The position numbers were made by a program, and so were the translations under genes. Below the pieces are notes generated by a model. It worked only from the letters and a program-made list of their open reading frames with translations. It was not told the origin of the DNA and ran no database searches. A DNA stretch of 64,000 bases from SHVO01 sp050246995 (GTDB lineage: Bacteria; Pseudomonadota; Alphaproteobacteria; Rhodospirillales; Rhodospirillaceae). The stretch is from positions 1 through 64,000 of the forward strand of contig JBFWVA010000009.1 of NCBI GenBank assembly GCA_050246995.1, in the 5' to 3' direction. Position 1 is the first letter of the stretch, and every line of letters begins with the position of its first letter. Of this stretch, positions 33,806 through 41,571 are shown one piece after another.

Positions 33806-34966
33806 TTAGGGCTCGTTATCTTTCATGTCCCCCCACGCCGATCCTGCGGCGCCTGCCGCGCGGCCCTGTTCGAACAGCGCCGTCATACGCTGTTGATTGA
33901 AGTCGAGCGGCGACGGGTTCAGGCCGGGCGGGACATGACTCACCCGCAACGCAAGCCCGTTCCGTTCGGCAAAAGCCGCCACAGCGGCGAGCTCGGTACG
34001 GGTATTGGTCTTGCTGGCGACGTCGAAACTGCGTTCCAGGATCGAGAGGGTCTTGTTGGGCGTGACGGCGAACTCCTCGTCGAGCGCGCCATTGATAAGC
34101 ACATACAGCCGTGCCTTCAGGCTGGCGGCATTCTGGTCCGTCCACAACAACAGGGGATCAGGCACGGCGAAGAAGGAGGAGATGGCGCTACCGTCCACGT
34201 GCATTTCCGAAAACCGCCGTCCGCTCGCTTCCACTTCGACCATGACAGGCGGGAAGACACCCGGCACGCTGGCCGACGCAATCAACACTTTGCGGAAAAG
34301 TTCCGTCGCGCGCGGCCCGCCGGCGCCAGCGATCGCGCCCATATCCCAGAGGGTCAGCGTCTGTGTATCGAGGTTGGTCGTGCCGACGAGAAGGCGGCGT
34401 CCGCCCTGGTGCTCCTTAGCCACCGCGGCAACTACCTTATCGTCGATCAGCCCCTCGACGAGCCGCTCGAGCGGGTGGCCGCTGAACAAACTTGGGCGGA
34501 AAAAAGCGAGAAGGCCCAAAAAATCGAGAAGGTCTGCCGACTGTCCGCTGGTGTATCCGGCTTTGAGCGCCTCATCGTACGCCGGTCCCAGGAAAGCGAA
34601 CGGCGCCGCGAGTGCGCCGGTGCTGATGCCCGTCACGATGTCGAAGGACGGCCGATCGCCGTGCTGACTCCAGCCATACAGGACGCCGGCCCCAAAGGCG
34701 CCGTTCGCACCGCCCCCGGATAATGACAGGATTTCCAATGGCCGCCCGCGCGCGGCACGCTCCGCGCGGAAATATTCGACCAGTTTTTCAGCCTCGGCAC
34801 GGTCCGAGATCGACAGCCGGACGTGGTCGAACCCGGGCGGTACGGCCCCGCGCTGTTCTGCCGCCGTGTACGCGACGCGCGCCGGAGCCGCGCAGGCGCC
34901 GGCCAGCCCCAAGGTAAAGAGGGTGGCGGCGATCTGGCGCAAGCAACGGGACGGGAAGCGCGGCAT
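33806..34966 (-). CDS. Exported patatin-like phospholipase
   Basis: The ATG at 34966 gives 386 residues starting MPRFPSRCLRQIAATLFTLGLAGACAAP, an export signal with a possible lipidated Cys (non-ideal box). The patatin fold is complete: oxyanion loop SGGGANGAFGAG, nucleophile Ser in GISTG, and catalytic Asp in VDGS. It is similar to predicted acylesterases or lipases of the envelope. Lipid substrate and role are unknown. The gene lies antisense between ctaE and the DUF983 gene, splitting the usual oxidase gene order. Confidence 0.88.
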   Translation of the reverse strand: MPRFPSRCLRQIAATLFTLGLAGACAAPARVAYTAAEQRGAVPPGFDHVRLSISDRAEAEKLVEYFRAERAARGRPLEILSLSGGGANGAFGAGVLYGWSQHGDRPSFDIVTGISTGALAAPFAFLGPAYDEALKAGYTSGQSADLLDFLGLLAFFRPSLFSGHPLERLVEGLIDDKVVAAVAKEHQGGRRLLVGTTNLDTQTLTLWDMGAIAGAGGPRATELFRKVLIASASVPGVFPPVMVEVEASGRRFSEMHVDGSAISSFFAVPDPLLLWTDQNAASLKARLYVLINGALDEEFAVTPNKTLSILERSFDVASKTNTRTELAAVAAFAERNGLALRVSHVPPGLNPSPLDFNQQRMTALFEQGRAAGAAGSAWGDMKDNEP

Positions 34967-35048
34967 GGGATGAGAGTAACCGGCCCCCGCGCGCCGGTGG
35001 GAGAATTTTGCGCGTGATCGCCCCGGCGGTGCGCTTCTATAGTGGCCC

Positions 35049-35429
35049 ATGTCCTTGTCCAATACACCGCGCGCGCCGCTCTTCATCGCTGGCCTCTTCT
35101 GCCGCTGTCCTCGCTGTGGACAGGGCCGGCTTTTCGATGGCTATCTCAACGTGCGTCCCGGCTGTGAGGTCTGCGGCCTCAGCTTCGCGGGCCACGACAC
35201 AGGCGACGGCCCCGCCTTCTTCATCATGATGCCCCTTTGCATTATCACCGCTGTAGCGGCCCTACTCTTCGACCGCTTTGTTGAACCGCCCATCTGGGTT
35301 CATTTCGTGATCTGGCCGGCCTTCATCAGCCTGACGGCTGGTTTAGCTTTGCGCCCGGTCAAAGCCACCATGATCGCCCTTCAATACCGGTTCCGAGACG
35401 TGGAACACGAGACGAATGGCGTGGAATAG
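35049..35429 (+). CDS. DUF983 family protein
   Basis: A 126-residue protein. The N-terminal zinc-ribbon-like CPRCGQGRLFDGYL with GCEVCGLSF (two CxxC knuckles) is followed by GDGPAFFIMM and two membrane helices (PLCIITAVAALLF and WVHFVIWPAFISLTAGLAL), with RPVKATMIALQYR at the end. DUF983 genes are normally found with ctaE and surf1, so a role in cytochrome oxidase biogenesis is likely but unproven. The zinc ribbon is intact. It is divergent from the patatin gene. Confidence 0.92.
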   Translation: MSLSNTPRAPLFIAGLFCRCPRCGQGRLFDGYLNVRPGCEVCGLSFAGHDTGDGPAFFIMMPLCIITAVAALLFDRFVEPPIWVHFVIWPAFISLTAGLALRPVKATMIALQYRFRDVEHETNGVE

Positions 35430-35488
35430 CCGCAGGTCCCGGTGTTAAGCTGCCCCCCTGATCGTGGCTGACACGGGGGTGACTCGCC

Positions 35489-35965
35489 ATGACTGGAACG
35501 TGGAGCCGTCGCAAAGTTCTCATGAGCGGAGTCGCGCTCGCCGTCTTCGGGCGGACCGGAGCGGGCCGCGCCGCCACTTCACCATATCGCCTGACCCTCT
35601 ACCGCGATCCGCACTGCGCCTGCTGCCTCGATTGGGTCGCGGTGGTCGAAAAAATATTCGTGGTTGAGATGGTCACCTCGCGCCCGCTGGCCGAGGTGAA
35701 CAAGCAACTCGATATCCCTTACGACCTCTGGGCCTGTCATACAGGTGTGGTCGACAAATACATCATCGAAGGCCACGTGCCGCCGGCTGACATCGAGCGC
35801 CTCCTGCGCGAGCGCCCCGATAACGTGCGCGGCCTGTCGGTGCCGGGGATGCCCATCGGAGCGCCGGGCATGGAATCGCCCGACGGACGGGCCGATCCCT
35901 ACACTGTCCTCGCCTTCCGGACGGATGGAGAACTCAGGGTCTGGTCCCGTCACAACGGGGCTTAA
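35489..35965 (+). CDS. DUF411 family exported metal-binding protein
   Basis: A 158-residue protein with a Tat-like signal (SRRKVLMSGVALAVFG). The DUF411 core has LYRDPHCACCLDWV, a CxxC thioredoxin-like metal site, followed by LDIPYDLWACHTGVVDKYIIEGHVPP, and VRGLSVPGMPIGAPGM with VLAF. DUF411 proteins often sit with copper genes and are thought to bind copper, so proximity to the oxidase locus may be meaningful. It ends in a strong terminator shared with amtB. Confidence 0.9.
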   Translation: MTGTWSRRKVLMSGVALAVFGRTGAGRAATSPYRLTLYRDPHCACCLDWVAVVEKIFVVEMVTSRPLAEVNKQLDIPYDLWACHTGVVDKYIIEGHVPPADIERLLRERPDNVRGLSVPGMPIGAPGMESPDGRADPYTVLAFRTDGELRVWSRHNGA

Positions 35966-35970
35966 CAAAA

Positions 35971-35998
35971 AAGGGCGGTCTTTCGATCGCCCTTCTTC
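35971..35998. terminator. Terminator between DUF411 gene and amtB
   Basis: Stem AAGGGCGGTC/GATCGCCCTT with TTTC loop, A run on the left and T-rich sequence on the right. It is placed between converging genes and can act in both directions. Confidence 0.85.
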
Positions 35999-36016
35999 GT
36001 TTCAGCGTCTCGACGT

Positions 36017-37225
36017 CTAGCGAACGATGTCTTCGTCCGGCGTTGAGGTGATCTTGTGGATCGACAGGTCCGCGCCGTTGAACTCCTGCTCTTCCGACAA
36101 GCGGATTCCAACGGTGGCCTTCAGCGCGCCGTAGACCACGAAGCCCGCGACGAGGCCGATGAGCACGCCCGTAACAGTGCCTACCAACTGGCCCATGAAA
36201 TTCACGCCGCCCATGCCGCCCAGGGCTTCCATGCCGAAAACACCACACAGCAGGCCGCCGAGGGTGCCGCAAAGGCCATGCAGCGGCCACACGCCGAGCA
36301 CGTCGTCGATCCGCAGCTTGTCCTGCATGAAGTTGAAAGCCCACACGAACAAGGCGCCGGCGATACCGCCTGTGGCGAGGGCGCCGATCGGATGCATCAC
36401 GTCCGAGCCTGCGCAGACGGCTACGAGCCCCGCCAGCGCGCCGTTGTGCACGAAGCCTGGGTCGTTGCGGCCAAGCAATAGGGCCGTGATGACGCCGCCG
36501 ACCATGGCCATCAATGAATTGACGGCGACCAGGCCCGTGACTGCTTCAAGCCTCTGCGCACTCATCACGTTGAAACCGAACCAGCCGACCGAGAGGACCC
36601 ACGCGCCCAGCGCGAGCCATACGATGTTGGAAGGCGGCATGCCGATCGCGCGCCCGTCGGCGGTGAAGCGACCCTTGCGGTTGCCGAGCATGATCACCGC
36701 GCCGAGCGCGATCCAGCCACCCATGGCGTGCACGACCACCGAACCGGCGAAGTCATGGAACTTCGCGCCGGTGAGCGCCTCAACCATGTCCTGGAAGCCG
36801 TAGTTGTTGTTCCACGCCATGCCTTCGAAGAATGGATAGATCAGCCCGACGATCAGGAACGTCGCGACGAGCTGCGGGTAGAACTTCGCGCGCTCGGCGA
36901 TGCCGCCCGAGATGATCGCGGGCACGGCGGCCGCGAAGGTCAGCAGGAAGAAATATTTGACGAGGTCGTAGCCCTGCCCCTGATAACCGGTGCCTGCCGC
37001 GCCTGAGATAATCGGCGCGCTGTCGAGGAAGCTCATTCCATAAGCGATCGAGAAGCCGACGAAGAAGTAGGCGATTGTCGAACCCGAGAAATCGACCAGG
37101 ATTTTCACGAGCGCGTTCACCTGGGAACGCTTGCGCACCGTACCAACTTCCAAGAACGCGAATCCGGCATGCATCGCCAAGACCATGATCGCGCCCATCA
37201 GAATGAAAAAGACGTCTCCACCCAT
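36017..37225 (-). CDS. amtB: Ammonium transporter (Amt family)
   Basis: A 402-residue, 11-helix ammonium channel. The twin pore histidines are in VVHAMGG and PLHGLCGTLGG. The phenylalanine-gate region FAFLEVGTVRKR and the conserved DFSGSTIAYFF and ERAKFYPQ are present. AGGGGGA lies before the ATG. The usual glnK partner is not adjacent: upstream on the same strand is tusA, 78 bp away. The C-terminus (DLSIHKITSTPDEDIVR) lacks no obvious part. Confidence 0.94.
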   Translation of the reverse strand: MGGDVFFILMGAIMVLAMHAGFAFLEVGTVRKRSQVNALVKILVDFSGSTIAYFFVGFSIAYGMSFLDSAPIISGAAGTGYQGQGYDLVKYFFLLTFAAAVPAIISGGIAERAKFYPQLVATFLIVGLIYPFFEGMAWNNNYGFQDMVEALTGAKFHDFAGSVVVHAMGGWIALGAVIMLGNRKGRFTADGRAIGMPPSNIVWLALGAWVLSVGWFGFNVMSAQRLEAVTGLVAVNSLMAMVGGVITALLLGRNDPGFVHNGALAGLVAVCAGSDVMHPIGALATGGIAGALFVWAFNFMQDKLRIDDVLGVWPLHGLCGTLGGLLCGVFGMEALGGMGGVNFMGQLVGTVTGVLIGLVAGFVVYGALKATVGIRLSEEQEFNGADLSIHKITSTPDEDIVR

Positions 37226-37303
37226 AAGTCCCCCTGAGCCTAATCCCCAAAATTGCTGCTTTTTAAGGCGAGCTAATGTCTTTAGATGCCCTATGGCTAA
37301 GGT

Positions 37304-37552
37304 TTAGGCAATCTTACGAATGCGGAATCTGAAAAATTCCCCTTCCGAGCTGTGGATAACTTGATGGCCGTGAGCGTTGCAGAACGCTGGGACGTCGCGC
37401 AGGGCAGCGGGGTCGGTAGCCAGGAGAATGATCTCCGCCCCGCCCGGAATGTCTCTCAGCGCCTTATTGAGACGCAGGACCGGCAGCGGGCAGCTCAGGC
37501 CGCGCGCGTCGATGATGATGGGCTGCAATGCGTGAGGGCCGGGTTGCGTCAT
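37304..37552 (-). CDS. tusA: TusA-family sulfur carrier protein
   Basis: The ATG at 37552 is used because sequence upstream of it is not TusA-like. The 82 residues contain IIIDARGLSCPLPVL, the family CPxP motif with Cys20/21 as the sulfur-carrying residue, and end GEFFRFRIRK. TusA proteins hand persulfide sulfur to tRNA thiolation, molybdenum cofactor or other routes. Divergent from it (49 bp) is a YeeE/YedE transporter. In known thiosulfate systems TsuA works with a TusA-like TsuB, so the pair may import thiosulfate. Confidence 0.92.
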   Translation of the reverse strand: MTQPGPHALQPIIIDARGLSCPLPVLRLNKALRDIPGGAEIILLATDPAALRDVPAFCNAHGHQVIHSSEGEFFRFRIRKIA

Positions 37553-37601
37553 GAGGCCCGCACTGTAGTGTGCGGGGCCATGACGGCGGAAGCGAAGAAG
37601 C

Positions 37602-38672
37602 ATGTTTGAGATGGGAGGAGCGATCCTGGCGGGCCTAGCCATCGGCGGGGTCATCGGCGCCGCCGTGCTCCTGACCAACTTCTGCGCCCTCGGCGGGATC
37701 GCCGATATCCTCTTCGCTAAGGACTGGCGCCGATTCCGCGCTTGGGTGCTGGCGGCAGGCGTCGCGATCGTCGGCACGCACACCCTGGACGCCGCGGGCC
37801 TCGTGCCGCTGGATCGGGCGGAGAGCCTAGCGCCTTACATCCTTTGGCTTCCGGCCCTTCTCGGCGGCCTCTTGTTTGGGTTCGGAATGGCTCTCGGCGG
37901 CGGATGCATCAGCCGCGGTCTCGCGCGCGTTGGCGCCGGTTCACTCAAGTCCCTCGCCATCGTCGTCGCCATCGCCCTCAGCGCGGCAGCGACCATGACC
38001 TGGCTCGGACCGCTTCAAGATGTGCTGAACCGCACCGCCGTGCTCGGCACGTTCGGGCCTGGCGGGCTGCATCGGATCTTCGGCAATCTGCCTTTCATCG
38101 GCGCGGAAACGGTGCGGTGGATCTTTGTCGCCGCGTTCGGCGGCGGCGCCTTGTGGTTCGCGCTGAATGATTCATGGTTCCGCGCGTCGCGCGATCACCT
38201 CATCGGCGGTTTGATTATCGGCTTAATGATCCCCGCCGCTTGGTTCGTGGCCGGCGGGCTGTTTGAAAAAAGCGGTGCCAACGCCTTCACCGCCATCAAT
38301 TTTGTCCCGCCCCTCGGCGAAGCAGTGCTCGCTTTTCATGGCCACAGCCCCGCGCTATTTCCGCTCATGCTGACCCTTGGCGTCCCGCTCGGGGCCTTCA
38401 TCGCCGGCCTTCTCACCCGCAACCTAGCCTTCGATACCTTTATGGTGCGCGAGGACCTCATACGCAGCCTGATCGGCGGCGCTCTTATGGGCGTCGGGGG
38501 TACCCTCGCGATGGGCTGCACCTTCGGCCAGGGCCTCTCCGGGGTCTCCACCCTTTCCCTTACATCCCTTATCGCCACCTTGGGTCTGGTAGCTGGGAGT
38601 ATTTGGGGCATCCGGTACCACGAAGCCGGCGGGGTTTGGAGCGGTCTTAAGCTCGCCCTTAAGCGGAGCTAA
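37602..38672 (+). CDS. YeeE/YedE-family (TsuA-like) thiosulfate transporter
   Basis: A 356-residue inner-membrane protein with about ten helices in a two-fold repeat. The conserved cysteines thought to relay thiosulfate are in NFCALGG, LGGGCISRG and MGCTFGQG, and the glycine-rich helices (GGLLFGFGMALGGG, GALMGVGGTLAMGC) match the family. Established knowledge: TsuA imports thiosulfate and interacts with TusA-like TsuB. The divergent tusA fits this. The neighbouring ModE-like, rhodanese and Usp genes extend the sulfur theme. Confidence 0.92.
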   Translation: MFEMGGAILAGLAIGGVIGAAVLLTNFCALGGIADILFAKDWRRFRAWVLAAGVAIVGTHTLDAAGLVPLDRAESLAPYILWLPALLGGLLFGFGMALGGGCISRGLARVGAGSLKSLAIVVAIALSAAATMTWLGPLQDVLNRTAVLGTFGPGGLHRIFGNLPFIGAETVRWIFVAAFGGGALWFALNDSWFRASRDHLIGGLIIGLMIPAAWFVAGGLFEKSGANAFTAINFVPPLGEAVLAFHGHSPALFPLMLTLGVPLGAFIAGLLTRNLAFDTFMVREDLIRSLIGGALMGVGGTLAMGCTFGQGLSGVSTLSLTSLIATLGLVAGSIWGIRYHEAGGVWSGLKLALKRS

Positions 38673-38690
38673 AGCGTAAGTATAGTCCTC

Positions 38691-38756
38691 ATGAGACGAC
38701 GTATTGGCGCCGCCCGTTTGGTTCTGTTCGCCGCCATGACGCCGGCAAACGCCTAG
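38691..38756 (+). pseudogene. Signal-peptide-like remnant (21 codons)
   Basis: Nineteen bases after the transporter an ATG opens MRRRIGAARLVLFAAMTPANA and stops at TAG, just where a signal peptidase site (ANA) would be. The peptide looks exactly like a signal peptide with no mature protein, so it may be the 5' remnant of a decayed exported-protein gene. No clear downstream coding remnant was found, because the antisense modE-like gene begins soon after. Confidence 0.35.
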
Positions 38757-38807
38757 GACCGCGATGGCCACCGCGTCATGGCATGTTGTCTGCAGTTCCA
38801 GGGACAC

Positions 38808-38827
38808 GCGCGAGATCGATCTCGCGC
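38808..38827. repeat. Perfect 20-bp palindrome downstream of the modE-like gene
   Basis: GCGCGAGATCGATCTCGCGC lies 11 bp beyond the stop of the minus-strand modE-like gene. It contains GATC and AGATCT-like steps. It may be a hairpin terminator without U tract or a protein-binding site; nothing decides between them. Confidence 0.5.
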
Positions 38828-38838
38828 TTGAAGGCACG

Positions 38839-39216
38839 CTAACGCGCGCTGATGACCTTACAAAGCGCCGTGAGATCGCTGGCGATCGCCTTCGCGGTCT
38901 TCTTTTCCATTCTGCGGAATCGCATGAGGACTTCGCGGCCGAGCGCGGTGAGTTCCGCACCACCGCCGCCACCCTTCCCGCCTTTGCTTTTCGTGACCAA
39001 GGGCAATCTGAACATCTTGTTCATCGCGTCCACCAGGAGCCACGCGCGGCGGTAGCTCATATTCATGCGCTTGCCCGCCGCCACGATGGAACCGGTCTGG
39101 TCGATACCGGTCAAGAGATCGGCCTTTCCAGGTCCGAGGTGATCCTCGATTCCGAGATAGACGCGCAATCGTGGTCCAACCCGGTGTGCTGTCTTGGCTG
39201 TGGCCTTGGCTTTCAT
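38839..39216 (-). CDS. ModE-type winged-helix regulator without molybdate-binding domain
   Basis: A 125-residue protein containing the ModE N-terminal wing: LRVYLGIEDHLGPGKADLL, the helix-turn-helix TGSIVAAGKRMNMSYRRAWLLVDAMN, and a glycine-rich stretch KSKGGKGGGGG before LTALGREVLMRFRRME. There is no Mop/TOBE domain, so molybdate is not sensed as in E. coli ModE. Such short LysR-type wing proteins are annotated as ModE-family in many alphaproteobacteria. It is divergent from the rhodanese gene with a 58-bp spacer, which is the likely control target. Confidence 0.85.
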   Translation of the reverse strand: MKAKATAKTAHRVGPRLRVYLGIEDHLGPGKADLLTGIDQTGSIVAAGKRMNMSYRRAWLLVDAMNKMFRLPLVTKSKGGKGGGGGAELTALGREVLMRFRRMEKKTAKAIASDLTALCKVISAR

Positions 39217-39274
39217 CACTTTTATCCTCGCCCGGTGGACTATACAGTCTTTGGGTATCGTTTTGGAGTTTCAG

Positions 39275-39610
39275 ATGTCCACACCAGAAGGTCAGGTTAC
39301 CTTTGCCAGCCCCGCCGACGTCGCCGCGTGGCGCGCGGGCGATGATGCCGTGATTATTGACGTGCGCGAGCAGAACGAATGGGATCAGGTCCACATCCCG
39401 GGCGCCCTCCTGATGCCGCTGTCGACCTTCGATCCCACGCAAATTCCGAACGCCGGCGGAAAACACCTGGTCTTCCATTGCAAGAGCGGCGTCCGCTGTG
39501 GAATGGCCGCGCAGAAAGCCCTCGCCGGAGGCTTTCAGGGCCATATCACGCGCCTGCAAGGCGGAATCCTCGGCTGGCTTCAGTCCGGTTACGAGGTCGA
39601 GGAAGGCTAG
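39275..39610 (+). CDS. Rhodanese-like domain protein
   Basis: The ATG at 39275 gives 111 residues, a single rhodanese domain. It shows DAVIIDVREQNEWDQVHIPGA and the active-site loop FHCKSGVRCGMAAQ, with the persulfide-forming Cys in HCKSGVR. This six-residue loop fits thiosulfate-type rhodaneses and suggests sulfur transfer. The final segment RLQGGILGWLQSGYEVE is typical. It is followed after 2 bp by a universal stress protein and belongs with the sulfur genes to its left. Confidence 0.92.
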   Translation: MSTPEGQVTFASPADVAAWRAGDDAVIIDVREQNEWDQVHIPGALLMPLSTFDPTQIPNAGGKHLVFHCKSGVRCGMAAQKALAGGFQGHITRLQGGILGWLQSGYEVEEG

Positions 39611-39612
39611 AG

Positions 39613-40092
39613 GTGAACGCACCCGCGCCGCGCAAGCCCGAAGATCACCGCCTCTTCCTGGTGGTGGTCGATGATTCTCCGGAGCTGCCCGCAGCCATCG
39701 ACTATGCGTGCGAACGCGCACGCAAGACCGGCGGGCGTGTCGCATTACTCTACGTCTATCAAGTCGATCACGAGTTTCATCACTTCAAGTTCGTGTCTGA
39801 ACTCGCCGATCAGGAAGCGCGCCGCGAAGCCGAGGACGTTGTCCGCCTGCACGCGCTGCGCATCGTTCAGGAAACCGGCCGCACGCCGGACACGTATGTG
39901 CGTCAGGGCGCGCGCCGCGCCGAGCTGTTCAAGCTCGTGAAGGAACATCCCGAGCTTTCGATCCTCATCCTCTCCGCCGCGCCCGGAAAAAAGCCGGGCC
40001 CGCTGGTCGAAGCGGTGACGGGAAAATACGCCGGCAAGATCGGGATCCCCGTCACCGTCGTGCCCGGCCTGCCGAAAGCGGCTTCGGCCTAA
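39613..40092 (+). CDS. Universal stress protein (UspA family)
   Basis: The GTG at 39613 is 2 bp after the rhodanese stop, giving 159 residues. Features: FLVVVDDSPELPAAIDYACERAR (first strand and helix), VALLYVYQVD, and the nucleotide-loop-like LSAAPGKKPGPLVEAVTGKYAGKIGIPVTVVPG at the C-terminus (G-2x-G-9x-G-like). It probably binds ATP, although the loop is not a textbook match. It is likely co-transcribed with the rhodanese. Confidence 0.88.
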   Translation: MNAPAPRKPEDHRLFLVVVDDSPELPAAIDYACERARKTGGRVALLYVYQVDHEFHHFKFVSELADQEARREAEDVVRLHALRIVQETGRTPDTYVRQGARRAELFKLVKEHPELSILILSAAPGKKPGPLVEAVTGKYAGKIGIPVTVVPGLPKAASA

Positions 40093-40298
40093 GTCCGCGC
40101 GACTCCACGCTTTGTCTGTACAATTTGCGCCAAAAATCAATTCGGCTCGAATGTTTCCTCACGAACCACGGATAGAGCGGCGCTCCGGCTATCCGACGAT
40201 GGGTAGAAGGAATCTATGGTTCTGTATCGAATTGTTGCAAATCAAAGAAACCCCGTGGTGTTTTTGCCCTTCTGGCCCTAGAGCTGTCCGGGTTGGAA

Positions 40299-40319
40299 AC
40301 GCGGGCGTAAGACCCGCGT
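40299..40319 (+). promoter_or_regulatory. Leader hairpin upstream of the EAL-like gene
   Basis: ACGCGGG-CGTAAGA-CCCGCGT forms a perfect 7-bp stem ending 16 bases before the GTG start at 40336, with GGGGAG between them. In the leader it may control translation. The rest of the 243-bp spacer (40093-40335) also holds a GGATAG/CTATCC hairpin near 40169-40193 and no gene. Confidence 0.45.
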
Positions 40320-40335
40320 CTGGGGAGTTGCTTAG

Positions 40336-41571
40336 GTGACGGTACAGGACAGAGTCGTTCCGATTCCGCGAGTGACGATTCACCCGCCGCAGGATTTGCG
40401 CGCGCTGGTCGAGGATATGTCCGAGTGGCGTCACAAGCCCGTCACCGGAACACAACTTTTCATCGTTGACGCCAACGGCGCAGTTCCGATCGCCAAGCAG
40501 ACCGCCGAGATGACGACCACGCTCGTCACCGGCCTGTGTTATGTCGCCGCGCGTTACGACGCGAAGGTCTACAAAGTCGCGCCGACCGAATACGCGCTGC
40601 TCGCCCATTCGGTAGGCGCGCGCAGCCTCGAACTTCTGCGCGACATCAAAGTCGCCATGTTGCGCGCGGTCGAGAAACACTGCCCTGAGAATTTCGGCAA
40701 CATCAATCAGGCGCGCTTCGCGCTGATTTACGATCTCGAACAGAATTTCCGCGGCGCCGCCGAGCGCATCGCCCGCTACACCGCCGATGCCCAGAAGGCT
40801 GCAGATCCGGAGACCAAGAAGCACGAACTGCGCCCGCTCTCGCCTGAGGATCTCGACAACATCCTTCAGGCCTTCAAGCGCTTCGGCGCGGACAAATTCC
40901 TGAAAGCCTTCATGCGCGATCAGATGGTCGCGCATGCGAAACCGGGCTTCATGCCGGTGCCGACGATGCACGAGTATTTCGTCAGCATGGACGCACTGCG
41001 CAAGCCGCTATTCATCGACGTCGAAATGCGCGCCTCGGGCCCGCTGTTCAACGAATTCACCCGCGTCCTCGATCAGATCGTGCTGCGTTCGTTCCAGCAC
41101 ATGAGCGAGGTCACTACGATGCCCTTCTCGCTCAATGTGAACGTGGTCACCACGTTCACGGCGGCCTTCGCCGATTTCATGGACCAGACGTCGAAAGACG
41201 TCCTGTCCCGCATGGTGTTTGAATTCCGCCAGGCCGACATCGTCGAGCATTTCGATGAATTTGAAGTCGCGCGCGGCATGATCAAGGCCATGGGCGCCAA
41301 TATCGGCGTCGACAAAATCTTCCCGCAGACCCTTGGCCTCGTGGATCTCGATTACATCGGCGCCAAGTACGCTAAGGTACATTGGCGCACCGGTGCGGAA
41401 GACCTGCTGCGTGAGCGCGGCAAGACTTTCAATTATATGAAGAGCTGCGGCATCCAGCCGATCCTGATCCGCGTCGACAGCGCGAAGGCCATTGCGGTCG
41501 GAGCCGAACTCGGCGTCGAAACCTTCCAAGGTTTCGCCATCGACCACATGCTGCGGCAGAAAGTGGCTTAG
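40336..41571 (+). CDS. Protein with degenerate EAL-like domain
   Basis: A 411-residue soluble protein starting at GTG. The C-terminal half follows the EAL fold: PLFIDVEMRAS, SLNVNVVTTFTAAFADF (as NVSA in EAL), DVLSRMVFEFRQADI, GANIGVDKI, IGAKYAKVHW, and AVGAELGVETFQGFAIDHML (equivalent to GV..GQG). The catalytic EAL motif, the E-x-T-E Glu and the DDFG aspartates are replaced, so c-di-GMP hydrolysis is not expected. The first 220 residues have no recognised domain. It is probably a structural or c-di-GMP-binding regulator. Its stop overlaps the convergent hyi stop by 4 bp. Confidence 0.72.
   Translation: MTVQDRVVPIPRVTIHPPQDLRALVEDMSEWRHKPVTGTQLFIVDANGAVPIAKQTAEMTTTLVTGLCYVAARYDAKVYKVAPTEYALLAHSVGARSLELLRDIKVAMLRAVEKHCPENFGNINQARFALIYDLEQNFRGAAERIARYTADAQKAADPETKKHELRPLSPEDLDNILQAFKRFGADKFLKAFMRDQMVAHAKPGFMPVPTMHEYFVSMDALRKPLFIDVEMRASGPLFNEFTRVLDQIVLRSFQHMSEVTTMPFSLNVNVVTTFTAAFADFMDQTSKDVLSRMVFEFRQADIVEHFDEFEVARGMIKAMGANIGVDKIFPQTLGLVDLDYIGAKYAKVHWRTGAEDLLRERGKTFNYMKSCGIQPILIRVDSAKAIAVGAELGVETFQGFAIDHMLRQKVA

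Noticed and set aside
36017..37225. Nitrogen regulation (NtrC/sigma-54) at amtB
   Set aside because: No TGGCAC-N5-TTGC promoter was found in the 78-bp upstream spacer, and glnK is absent beside it.
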